64,000 nt of DNA from Pseudomonas aestuarii (GTDB taxonomy: Bacteria > Pseudomonadota > Gammaproteobacteria > Pseudomonadales > Pseudomonadaceae), in assembly GCF_027988105.1 (NCBI RefSeq), contig NZ_JAQJZJ010000008.1:1-64000 (forward strand). Direction: 5' to 3'. The notes beneath the pieces are model-generated. The model ran no database searches, had not been told where the DNA came from, and saw nothing but the letters and a program-made list of their open reading frames with translations. Position numbers and translations under genes: made by a program. The first letter of the stretch is position 1. Each line of letters opens with the position of its first letter. This document shows, in pieces, positions 57,022 through 64,000 of this stretch.

Positions 57022-57792
57022 ATGAAACAGCCCATGCTCACCTGTGCACGCACCCGTGCCCTGCTCTTTGCGGTGCTGGCCGGCTGCGCGCAGGTGGCCG
57101 CGGCGGCCGACGAAATCCAAATCGTCACCGAGGAACTGCCGCCCTACAACATGACCCAGGGCGGACAACTCACCGGCATGAGTACCGAAGTGGTGCGGGC
57201 CGTACTCGATGAAATCGGCCAGCAGGCGAGTATCCAGTCGATGCCCTGGGCACGCGCCTACGACATCGCGCTGAACGCGGAGAATGTGCTGATCTACTCG
57301 ATCACCCGCACCGCTCAACGCGAACACCTGTTCAAGTGGGTCGGCGTGGTTGCGCCGATGCATTGGTACCTGTACGCGCGGCCCGAGAGCAACATCAGCC
57401 TCGACAACCTCGACCAGGCGCGCCAGTACCAGATCGCCACGGTCAAGGACGACGCCGGCGAGCAGTACCTGGAAGCCAAGGGGTTCACGGTCGGCAAGAA
57501 CCTGCAGTCGAACAACAAGTACCAATACAACTATGAAAAATTCAAGCTCGGACGGGTCGATCTGTGGGTCTCCATCGAACTGAATGCCCTGTACCTGATC
57601 CGCCAGGCAGGCGAGGACCCAGCCACCATGGTGGTGCCCGTGCTCAGCCTGCCCGACCTCGGCGGTGGCGACGGCCTGAACATGGCCTTCAGCCTGCAGA
57701 CCCCGGACGCCGTGGTCGAGCGCTTCCGCCAGGGCCTGCAAACCATCCGCCGCAACGGCACCTACGCCGCCATCGCCAGGAAGTGGCTGTAG
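57022..57792 (+). CDS. Periplasmic solute-binding protein (family 3), first of a signalling triad
   Basis: A 256-residue exported protein with a signal peptide (to about AAA at 30) and an SBP family 3 fold starting EIQIVTEELPPYNMTQGGQLTGM. The blocks MPWARAYDIAL and YSITRTAQREHLFKWVG recur in the paralogue at 59149. There is no ABC permease or ATPase nearby. The next gene, a diguanylate cyclase, starts one base after this stop, so ligand sensing for signalling rather than uptake is likely. Confidence 0.83.
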   Translation: MKQPMLTCARTRALLFAVLAGCAQVAAAADEIQIVTEELPPYNMTQGGQLTGMSTEVVRAVLDEIGQQASIQSMPWARAYDIALNAENVLIYSITRTAQREHLFKWVGVVAPMHWYLYARPESNISLDNLDQARQYQIATVKDDAGEQYLEAKGFTVGKNLQSNNKYQYNYEKFKLGRVDLWVSIELNALYLIRQAGEDPATMVVPVLSLPDLGGGDGLNMAFSLQTPDAVVERFRQGLQTIRRNGTYAAIARKWL

Positions 57793-57793
57793 C

Positions 57794-59128
57794 GTGTTTG
57801 GCCTGTCTGCCAGCGCGGCGCCCCACCCCCGGCCCGTGGGCTCGCTTGGCCGCCGGCTGGTGCTGGCGACCCTGGCATTTTGCCTGGTCTTCACCCTGAT
57901 CACGGTCGCCGTACGCACCTGGTCGGCCTGGCATGCCAACCTGGCCGCGATGACCAGCGAACTGACCCTGATCGACCAGGTGTTCCAGCGCACGTTGGCC
58001 AAGGCGCTCTGGGAAGTCGATCGCGAATCCTTGCAGACCCAACTCGACAGCGTCGCCCAGGCGGCCCCGGTAGGCCGGGTGGAACTGCGCATTCTGCGCG
58101 CCGGGCGTCCGGCCGAAATACTCGAGAAGCAGCACAGCCTACGCTCGACCTCGGCCCTGGCGCCCACGCTGCAGCACATGCTGATCTACGCCCCCTACCC
58201 CGGTGCCAGCGAGACGGTCGGCGAACTGACCCTCGAAGGCGATGAGCAGCTGCTGTGGCAGCGCCTGCAAAGGGAAGTGGCCAGCATCGTCGTGACCCAG
58301 GTCATCCAGTCGCTGCTGCTGGCGGGGCTGATCATGTGGATGTTCAACCGTTCGGTCACCGTGCACGTGCAGCACATCGCCCGCCACCTGAACCAGCTGT
58401 CCCCCGCCAACCTCAGGCAGACTCTGCGCCTCGCCCGCCCAATGGCGCACCACGATGAACTGAGCCTGCTGGAGGTGGGCGTCAACGGCCTGCAAGACAA
58501 GCTGTCGACCTACCTCGAGCGGCAGCGCCAGGACGAAAACGACCTGGCGGTGCACCGCGACCACCTGGCCGAACTGGTCGAGGCGCGCACGGCCGAGCTG
58601 AGCACGGCCAATAGGCGTCTGGAGGAGCTGTCACGCAGCGACCCATTGACCGGGCTGGCCAACCGTCGGCATTTCGACGAACTCAAGGACATCGAGTTTC
58701 GCCGGGCCTTGCGCCTGGGCCATCCGCTGTCGGTGCTGATGTGCGATCTGGATTGCTTCAAGCTGTACAACGACACCTACGGCCACGCCCTCGGCGATCA
58801 ATGCCTGCAAGCGGTGGCCAACACCCTGAACCGGGTGTTCGCCCGCGCCGGCGAACTGGCGGCGCGGATCGGCGGCGAAGAATTCGCCGTATTGCTGCCG
58901 GGCGCCGATGCGCTTGCCGCACGCACGGCCGCAGAGTGGCTGCGTCAGGAGCTGGCGGTGCTGGCGATCGAACACAGCAGCTCGCCGGTGTCCGCCTATG
59001 TGACGCTGAGCATCGGTGTCGCCCAGTTCGAGCCGGAGACGATGGATCATTTCGATTTGCTCATGCTGCGCGCCGACCAGGCCCTGTACCGGGCCAAGCA
59101 TCTTGGCCGCGATCGAATCGCCGTTTGA
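57794..59128 (+). CDS. Membrane diguanylate cyclase (GGDEF) with periplasmic sensor
   Basis: A 444-residue protein: TM1 (about 20-42), a periplasmic domain (about 43-170; FQRTLAKALWEVDRESLQTQLDSV), TM2 (about 170-192), a HAMP-like linker and coiled coil (about 195-280) and a GGDEF domain (about 285-444). The active motif is RIGGEEFAVLLP, so cyclase activity is expected. The inhibitory site reads RAGE in place of RxxD. It starts with GTG one base after the first binding-protein stop and is followed 20 bp later by a second. It should make cyclic di-GMP in response to a periplasmic signal. Confidence 0.88.
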   Translation: MFGLSASAAPHPRPVGSLGRRLVLATLAFCLVFTLITVAVRTWSAWHANLAAMTSELTLIDQVFQRTLAKALWEVDRESLQTQLDSVAQAAPVGRVELRILRAGRPAEILEKQHSLRSTSALAPTLQHMLIYAPYPGASETVGELTLEGDEQLLWQRLQREVASIVVTQVIQSLLLAGLIMWMFNRSVTVHVQHIARHLNQLSPANLRQTLRLARPMAHHDELSLLEVGVNGLQDKLSTYLERQRQDENDLAVHRDHLAELVEARTAELSTANRRLEELSRSDPLTGLANRRHFDELKDIEFRRALRLGHPLSVLMCDLDCFKLYNDTYGHALGDQCLQAVANTLNRVFARAGELAARIGGEEFAVLLPGADALAARTAAEWLRQELAVLAIEHSSSPVSAYVTLSIGVAQFEPETMDHFDLLMLRADQALYRAKHLGRDRIAV

Positions 59129-59148
59129 TAACCACACCGAGGCCCCTC

Positions 59149-59889
59149 ATGAGATTGCGCCCAACCATCTGGTTCGCCCTGCTGCTGGTAACGACCTGCG
59201 CCAGCAGTCACGCCGACAGCATCAGGGCCGTCACCGAAGACACCGCCTACAGCTACCTGCAGGACGGCCGAGTCGCCGGCCCGGCGACTCGGGTGGTCGA
59301 GGCCATGCTGCAGCGCGCCGGACTCAACGACTACAGCCTGACCCTGTACCCCTGGGCACGCGCCTACGACATGGCGTTGCAGCAACCCAATGTGCTGATC
59401 TACCTGATCGCCCGCACGCCGGAGCGCGAGCCGCTATTCAAGTGGGTGGGCGAGATCATGCGCATCGACTACCACCTCTACAAGCTGCGCGAGCAGCCGG
59501 ACGTGCAGGTGCACTCACTGGCAGACGCCAAGCACTTCAGCATCGGCGTATTGCGCGACGACGTGCGCCAGAAGTACCTGCAGGCCGAGGGTTTCACCAA
59601 GCTGGTGGTCGCCGCAGGCAACCGCGACAACTTCAGGCGCCTGCTCAATCGGCAGGTTCAGCTGGTGCCCATGCCGGAGCGCGACGCCATGCTCTTGAGC
59701 GCAGAGGCCGGGGTCGACTATGCCAGCCTGGAGCAGGTCTACACCCTGGACGCACTCAGCAGCGACCTCTATATGGCCTACAGCAATTCGACGGACGACG
59801 AGACACTCTCGCGCAGCCGCGCGGCGTTCGACGGCCTCAAGCGCGAAGGGCTGCTGACGCGGCTGATGGACGACAAAGCGGAGCATTAG
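59149..59889 (+). CDS. Periplasmic solute-binding protein (family 3), second of the triad
   Basis: A 246-residue exported protein with signal peptide MRLRPTIWFALLLVTTCASSHA. It is a paralogue of the protein at 57022, for example YPWARAYDMAL, IYLIARTPEREPLFKWVGEI. The start at 59149 places the signal peptide correctly; the longer frame from 58741 overlaps the cyclase gene. Together the three genes look like one operon in which two binding proteins could feed one cyclase. Confidence 0.83.
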   Translation: MRLRPTIWFALLLVTTCASSHADSIRAVTEDTAYSYLQDGRVAGPATRVVEAMLQRAGLNDYSLTLYPWARAYDMALQQPNVLIYLIARTPEREPLFKWVGEIMRIDYHLYKLREQPDVQVHSLADAKHFSIGVLRDDVRQKYLQAEGFTKLVVAAGNRDNFRRLLNRQVQLVPMPERDAMLLSAEAGVDYASLEQVYTLDALSSDLYMAYSNSTDDETLSRSRAAFDGLKREGLLTRLMDDKAEH

Positions 59890-60019
59890 CCGACGCATGA
59901 GAGCTTAATCGCCGAGGGGTAGCGCTGCGCTCAGACCTACGCGGCCGACATCCTCCAACACCGGCCCAGCCGCGATGATCGCCGGTCTGGGCGGCAAGCA
60001 TCGCGGCCGCTAGGCGCAC

Positions 60020-62134
60020 TCAGAAGCTGAAGTCGAGCTTGCTCCAGAGGATACGGCCCGGTTCGTTGACCGCTTGCGGGTCGTCCATGGAGAAGCCGAA
60101 ACCGGCGTTGCCCGCCAGGTTCAGGTGCTCGCTGTAGTGGCGATCGAACAGGTTGTCGACCCCGGCGCTGAGCTTGACCTCAGGCGTCAACCGGTAAGCC
60201 GCGTTGAGCGAGAACAGGGCAAACCCGCTGCTGCTGCCGAAGTCCTTGCCGACCACGTTGCCCTTGCCCTCATCCACCCGATTCTGCGCGGCAACCACCC
60301 GCCACAGTGCAGCGGCACTCCAGTCGCTTTGCTCGTAGCCCAGGCCGAAGCGGGCTTCCAGCGGCGGGGTCTGCGCCAGCGGGCGGTCGTCCGAGCTGTT
60401 CTTGCCCCAGGCATAGGCCAGGCTGGCATCGGTTTTCCAGTTGCTGTCCAGGCGGTAACTGGCGCCCAGCTCACCGCCCATGATCCGTGCATCGATATTG
60501 CTGGCTTGCGAGCGGGTATGCCCCGGCATCACCCCGGGACCGTAGCTGAACAGGATGTAGTCACGCACCTGGCCGACGTAGGCCGACGCCCAGGCATCCA
60601 GCTTGGCGCGCCGGTAGTGCGCGCCGAAATCGAGCTGGGTGGTCTTCTCCGGGGCAAGGCTTTGCATCGGTTGGACAAACCCGACCGGGCCGGGGCTGGC
60701 GGAGAACAACTCCCAGTAATCGGGAAAGCGCTGGCTGTGACCAAGGCCGGCATAGACAGTCGCAGGCACGCCGGCGAGATCCTGCTCATAGCGCACAAAG
60801 CCGCTGGGCAGGGTATCGCTGCGGGTGTCGTCGGCCGTCGGGTTGGCCCGCAGGGTCATGCCGCTGCCCAGGGTCTGGCGGTAATCCTTGACCGAGGCGC
60901 GATCCAGCCGCGCCCCGGCAATCCAGCGCTGACGGCGGCTGACTGTCCAGCCGAGTTCGCCGAACAGGCCATAGTTGTGGAACACCGCGTCCTTGTCCCA
61001 GGCGAACTGGTCGTAGTCGGTATAGGTGCTGCTCATCATGTTGAAGCTGGACGCGCGCTTGCGGTGTTCGTTGCTTTGTCCGTCCACACCGGCCTTCAGC
61101 TCGACCTGCTGCCAGGTCCAGGTGCCGACCAGGCGTGCGCCCAGGGTGCGGCGATCGACGTTGCTGGCCATGGGATTGGCCATCATGCCGCTGCCCGAGG
61201 GGGTACGCAGGCTGAAGTTGTCCATCACGTGGTCGGCATAGTTGTAATACACCTGCCCTTCCAGCGCACTGAACAGCTCGCCGATGTTGTCCTTCCTGAA
61301 GCGCAGCCCCAGGCTCTCGCGCAGGAACTGACTGCCGTCCATACCCCGCCCGGCGTAGCGCGCCTGGCCATCGCCACGGCCGCCACTCAGCTCGATCAGG
61401 CTGTCGTCGTCCGGGGTCCAGCCGAGCAGCACATCGCTGTTCCACTTGGCCCAGCGCGACGGCACGGTAGCGCCGTTGCCATCCCGGTAGTCGTCGGCCT
61501 GGGCCTGGTTCGCCAGCACCCGCAGGTAACCCTGGCGGCTTCCGGCAGTGGCGTCGATACGGCGGTCGAAGCGGCCGTTGGAGCCGCCCAGGATGCTGCC
61601 ATCGACGCGCCCGCCCAGCTCGTTGAAGGGCTCGGTGTCGCGCTCGAAGAGAATGGTCGCGGCCGAACCGCCCGGCCCCCAGAGCACGCTTTGCGGCCCC
61701 TTGATCACGGTTAGCTGGTCGAAGTTTTCCGGCGCCAGGTAGGCGGTCGGCGCATCCATGCGATTGGGGCAGGCACCGAGCATCTGCCCGCCGTCCATGA
61801 GGATGTTCAGACGCGAACCGAACATGCCACGAAACACTGGATCACCATTGGCGCCCCCGTTGCGAATGGCATTGAAGCCCGGAATGGTCTTCAGGTAGTC
61901 GGCACCATCGGCAGCCGGTACCGGCTGGCGCGGTTGCTTGGGGTCGGTTACCACGGTCAGCGGCGAGCGGTGACTGGCGCCGGTGATCACCAGCGGAGGC
62001 AGTTCGCTGACCGCGTCATCGGCCAGCGCCAGCGCCAGCGGGCTGCACAGCATGACAGCGCACAGCGGCGCCAGGCGAAATGGGGCAGACAGGCGCAAGG
62101 CGCCGGAAAAACGGGCACAGATAAGGACAGACAT
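60020..62134 (-). CDS. oprC: TonB-dependent copper receptor, OprC-like
   Basis: A 704-residue outer-membrane receptor. After a signal peptide come a TonB box region (ELPPLVITG) and a plug with PVFRGMFGSRLNILMDGGQ. The GACPNRMDAP stretch is typical of OprC, with the Cys and Met thought to bind copper. A 22-strand barrel ends in SKLDFSF. The start at 62134 (MSVLICARF) is taken because the longer frame has no site and the signal peptide follows. It is the last gene of the copper group. Confidence 0.92.
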   Translation of the reverse strand: MSVLICARFSGALRLSAPFRLAPLCAVMLCSPLALALADDAVSELPPLVITGASHRSPLTVVTDPKQPRQPVPAADGADYLKTIPGFNAIRNGGANGDPVFRGMFGSRLNILMDGGQMLGACPNRMDAPTAYLAPENFDQLTVIKGPQSVLWGPGGSAATILFERDTEPFNELGGRVDGSILGGSNGRFDRRIDATAGSRQGYLRVLANQAQADDYRDGNGATVPSRWAKWNSDVLLGWTPDDDSLIELSGGRGDGQARYAGRGMDGSQFLRESLGLRFRKDNIGELFSALEGQVYYNYADHVMDNFSLRTPSGSGMMANPMASNVDRRTLGARLVGTWTWQQVELKAGVDGQSNEHRKRASSFNMMSSTYTDYDQFAWDKDAVFHNYGLFGELGWTVSRRQRWIAGARLDRASVKDYRQTLGSGMTLRANPTADDTRSDTLPSGFVRYEQDLAGVPATVYAGLGHSQRFPDYWELFSASPGPVGFVQPMQSLAPEKTTQLDFGAHYRRAKLDAWASAYVGQVRDYILFSYGPGVMPGHTRSQASNIDARIMGGELGASYRLDSNWKTDASLAYAWGKNSSDDRPLAQTPPLEARFGLGYEQSDWSAAALWRVVAAQNRVDEGKGNVVGKDFGSSSGFALFSLNAAYRLTPEVKLSAGVDNLFDRHYSEHLNLAGNAGFGFSMDDPQAVNEPGRILWSKLDFSF

Positions 62135-62218
62135 GATTTTTCCAAGATCGAGACAATCCAGCGCGCCGGCAACAACCGTCCTACAGCGGATGCTGGCGCG
62201 TGAGAGCAGCAAAAACGA

Positions 62219-62599
62219 TCAGGAAAGCATGGGCGGCGCGCGACTGCGCGAACCGGGAAAGACCGGCGAAGCGGGAAACTGTTGCGAGCCACCAGGAGGG
62301 ACAAAGGCCGTAGCGAATACCGCCGAGCCGAGCAGCAGCGCCGGACTGGCCAGCGCCGGGCTGCTGAACAACAGGGTGCAGTAGCCGCATTTGGCCCACA
62401 GCGGAGCATGCCCGCGATGCTGCTCAGCGCCCGCTACCTGACTGGCCGGGTGCTCGCTGCAACCCAGCCCGGCGTGCCCGGCCGCTGGTGCAGGCACCAG
62501 CCACTGCGACAACAGCGGGCCGACACAGAGCAACAGCATGGCCAGCAATGCCGGCCTCAGCCCCCTGCGACGGTTAACTAGCTGTGCTGGTGCCTGCAT
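62219..62599 (-). CDS. DUF2946 family membrane protein
   Basis: A 126-residue small protein with a hydrophobic N-terminal helix, a His/Cys-containing central part (GCSEH, HRGHAPLWAKCGYC) and a second helix (LLFSSPALASPALLLG). DUF2946 proteins are found with copper genes, and the CGYC motif could bind metal. It lies between the PCuAC and oprC genes on the same strand, which supports a copper role. Confidence 0.85.
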   Translation of the reverse strand: MQAPAQLVNRRRGLRPALLAMLLLCVGPLLSQWLVPAPAAGHAGLGCSEHPASQVAGAEQHRGHAPLWAKCGYCTLLFSSPALASPALLLGSAVFATAFVPPGGSQQFPASPVFPGSRSRAPPMLS

Positions 62600-62679
62600 C
62601 GATCAACGCCCGTGAGTCCTGCCGCGATTATTGCCAGGCGCGGCAGGACGCTCCTTGTCCCCGGTCAAGACCGCGACCA

Positions 62680-63171
62680 TCAGTGCTGATGGGCGGCGTT
62701 CTGGGTGGCGGGCTCAGCCTTGACTGCGGACGCCTCGGCTTGCACCGCCACCTCCACCTCGACCTGGCCGGCCTTCTCGAAGGTCAGGGTCAAGGGGAAG
62801 CGCTCACCCACCTTGGCCTGCTGTTTCAGGCCGAACAGCATCACGTGGTAGCCCATGGGCTCGAACCTGACCGCGCCACCGGCGGGGATTGCCACGCTCT
62901 GTACCTGCTGCATCTTCATCACCCCATCGGCATGCACGTGCTCATGCATCTCGGCCTTGGCGGCCAGCGGGGTCTGCACGCCGAGCAGGCGGTCGGCCTC
63001 CGGGCCCTGGTTGTGCACCACGAAGTAAGCCGCGGCGGTCGGCGCCACCGGCGGCATCGCCCGCGACCAGGGGTGCTCGATCTGCAGTTCGCCGACCTGG
63101 TAGTCGTGGGCCGCGACAAACGGGCTCAGGCTCAGCAGTGCGGCCAGGAGCAGGGTTTTATTCAGCAACAT
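62680..63171 (-). CDS. Periplasmic copper chaperone PCu(A)C
   Basis: A 163-residue exported chaperone with a signal peptide. The Cu-binding pattern H(M)-x10-M-x21-H-x-M is seen as MHEHVHADGVMKM and, later, GYHVMLFGL. A His-rich tail NAAHQH ends it. It hands copper(I) to cytochrome oxidase or other sites. I start at the second ATG (63171), seven bases after GGAG; the first ATG at 63177 is too close. Confidence 0.9.
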   Translation of the reverse strand: MLLNKTLLLAALLSLSPFVAAHDYQVGELQIEHPWSRAMPPVAPTAAAYFVVHNQGPEADRLLGVQTPLAAKAEMHEHVHADGVMKMQQVQSVAIPAGGAVRFEPMGYHVMLFGLKQQAKVGERFPLTLTFEKAGQVEVEVAVQAEASAVKAEPATQNAAHQH

Positions 63172-63254
63172 GGTCATTCTCCAGTGACGGACTCAGTGTC
63201 CGTTTTCAGTCAGACGACACACGCTGAGCATGTCGTCGCTCCAGTAAAAAATGT

Positions 63255-64000
63255 TTACCCTCGGACCAGGCCGCGCACCGTACCGACGCGCACCAGCAGC
63301 CAGTCCAGTGCCCAGATCAACAACAGCGACGCACCCACCAGGGGAAATGCCGCGCCAAGCAGCAGCATGATGACGATGGCGGTTTTCCAGCGCGGCAAGT
63401 CATGGCGCAGCGGGGGCACGCCAAAGCGGCCTTGTGGGCGACGTGTCCACCACATGATCAACCCGCTGACGGCGCTGAGCAGCACCAGCAGGCAGACCGC
63501 CAGCATCAGCAACTGGTTGGCCAGGCCGAACAACTTGCCTTCGTGCAGCATCACCCCGGTTTCCACGGTTTTCGCCACTGCGCCGTAATCCTTCCAGCGC
63601 ACATCGGCCAACACCGCACCGCTGTATTGGTCGAGATGCAGGGTGGCGTCATTGCGTGGGTCATCGGCGAACAGCGCCACCGTGTACACGCCTTGCTCGC
63701 CTTTGGGCAGGGTGATGCTGTAACCCGGCAGCACGCCACGCGCGGCAGCCGTATCGACCACCTGCTGCAAGCTGGCCTGGGCGGCAGTAACAGGGGAGGT
63801 GTCCGGCATGACTTGGCCGTTATGCGCGGCGTGTGGATCGGACAGCGGCAGTGGCGTGGTTTCCACCGCCCAGGCCACGGTCTGCCGGGTGCTGCTGTTG
63901 AGGCTGCCAGCCAGCTGTTCGGACTTCGGCACCGCGTCCCACATGGCCACCGGGAAGTGGTTCCAGGCACCCGCGAACTGCGCGCCCCAGAAGCCGGTCC
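63255..64000 (-). CDS. PepSY-domain membrane protein (partial)
   Basis: The minus-strand frame is open to the right window edge, so the N-terminus is missing; the visible part has 247 residues. It contains a PepSY-like stretch (PLPLSDPHAAHNG, GVYTVALFADDPRNDATLHLDQYSGAVLADVRWKDY) and helices near LFGLANQLLMLAVCLLVLLSAVSGLIMWW and the C-terminus. PepSY-associated membrane proteins are often reductases or carriers near metal-uptake receptors, here with the copper genes. Confidence 0.82.
   Translation of the reverse strand, partial: TGFWGAQFAGAWNHFPVAMWDAVPKSEQLAGSLNSSTRQTVAWAVETTPLPLSDPHAAHNGQVMPDTSPVTAAQASLQQVVDTAAARGVLPGYSITLPKGEQGVYTVALFADDPRNDATLHLDQYSGAVLADVRWKDYGAVAKTVETGVMLHEGKLFGLANQLLMLAVCLLVLLSAVSGLIMWWTRRPQGRFGVPPLRHDLPRWKTAIVIMLLLGAAFPLVGASLLLIWALDWLLVRVGTVRGLVRG

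Noticed and set aside
60074..61714. 546-codon open frame antisense to oprC
   Set aside because: Shadow of the receptor gene; no motif, no ribosome site and odd composition.

Overview
The window looks like chromosome of a Pseudomonas-type gammaproteobacterium. The signs are a high-GC core with a TtgR/TtgABC (MexAB-OprM type) efflux locus, an OprC copper receptor group, a bauR/bauA/mmsA beta-alanine locus, adjacent 8-oxoguanine and adenine deaminase genes, Pseudomonas-style REP elements (TGTAGGAGCGGGC) and a RAYT-like fragment. No complete rRNA, tRNA or CRISPR was seen.

Left third (1-19.4 kb) is an accessory region rich in broken genes. Its theme is creatinine use. Creatininase and creatinase would convert creatinine to creatine and then to sarcosine plus urea. 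Around them lie a BCCT carrier, a PotABCD-type ABC importer, two GlxA-type AraC regulators, an L-serine dehydratase (the end of a sarcosine-glycine-serine-pyruvate route) and a dCache chemoreceptor. No sarcosine oxidase or demethylase gene is in the window. A 20-bp motif (about TTCCGACCYGAAARTGKTCA) recurs upstream of creatinase, of a truncated creatinase copy, of serine dehydratase and of the first GlxA gene. In the three minus-strand cases it lies 87-99 bp before the start codon. Remnants include an SSS symporter, a chemoreceptor, the truncated creatinase, an IS630-type transposase and an IS3 element whose transposase has lost two catalytic aspartates.

19.36-25.2 kb: a tmRNA-like 3' end followed by a strong terminator may mark an island boundary. 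To its right a RAYT pseudogene and a DctPQM TRAP operon lie between two roughly 285-bp direct repeats. One repeat is part of an intact metallophosphoesterase and the other is a decayed copy.

25.4-42 kb is core-like: ttgR and ttgABC, a DMT exporter, a LEA lipoprotein, a PhyH-like dioxygenase, YjdM, a PnuC/NadR-like kinase pair, an SPFH protein, endonuclease I, a hydrolase, a dihaem cytochrome c, a CBS protein and a NYN-LOTUS protein. 42-45.2 kb is accessory: an AT-richer orphan HsdR-N nuclease-like gene, a 691-bp element with perfect 25-bp inverted ends and a 22-bp internal hairpin, PuuD, and a 154-bp MITE-like repeat.

45.2-64 kb: beta-alanine catabolism (mmsA, bauA, LysR), a Tat aldo/keto reductase, an NTP/NDP-exchanger-like carrier, a RutR-like TetR, YigZ, an SDR, purine deaminases, a solute-binding protein / diguanylate cyclase / solute-binding protein triad, and a copper-acquisition group (PepSY protein, PCuAC, DUF2946, OprC) that runs off the right edge.
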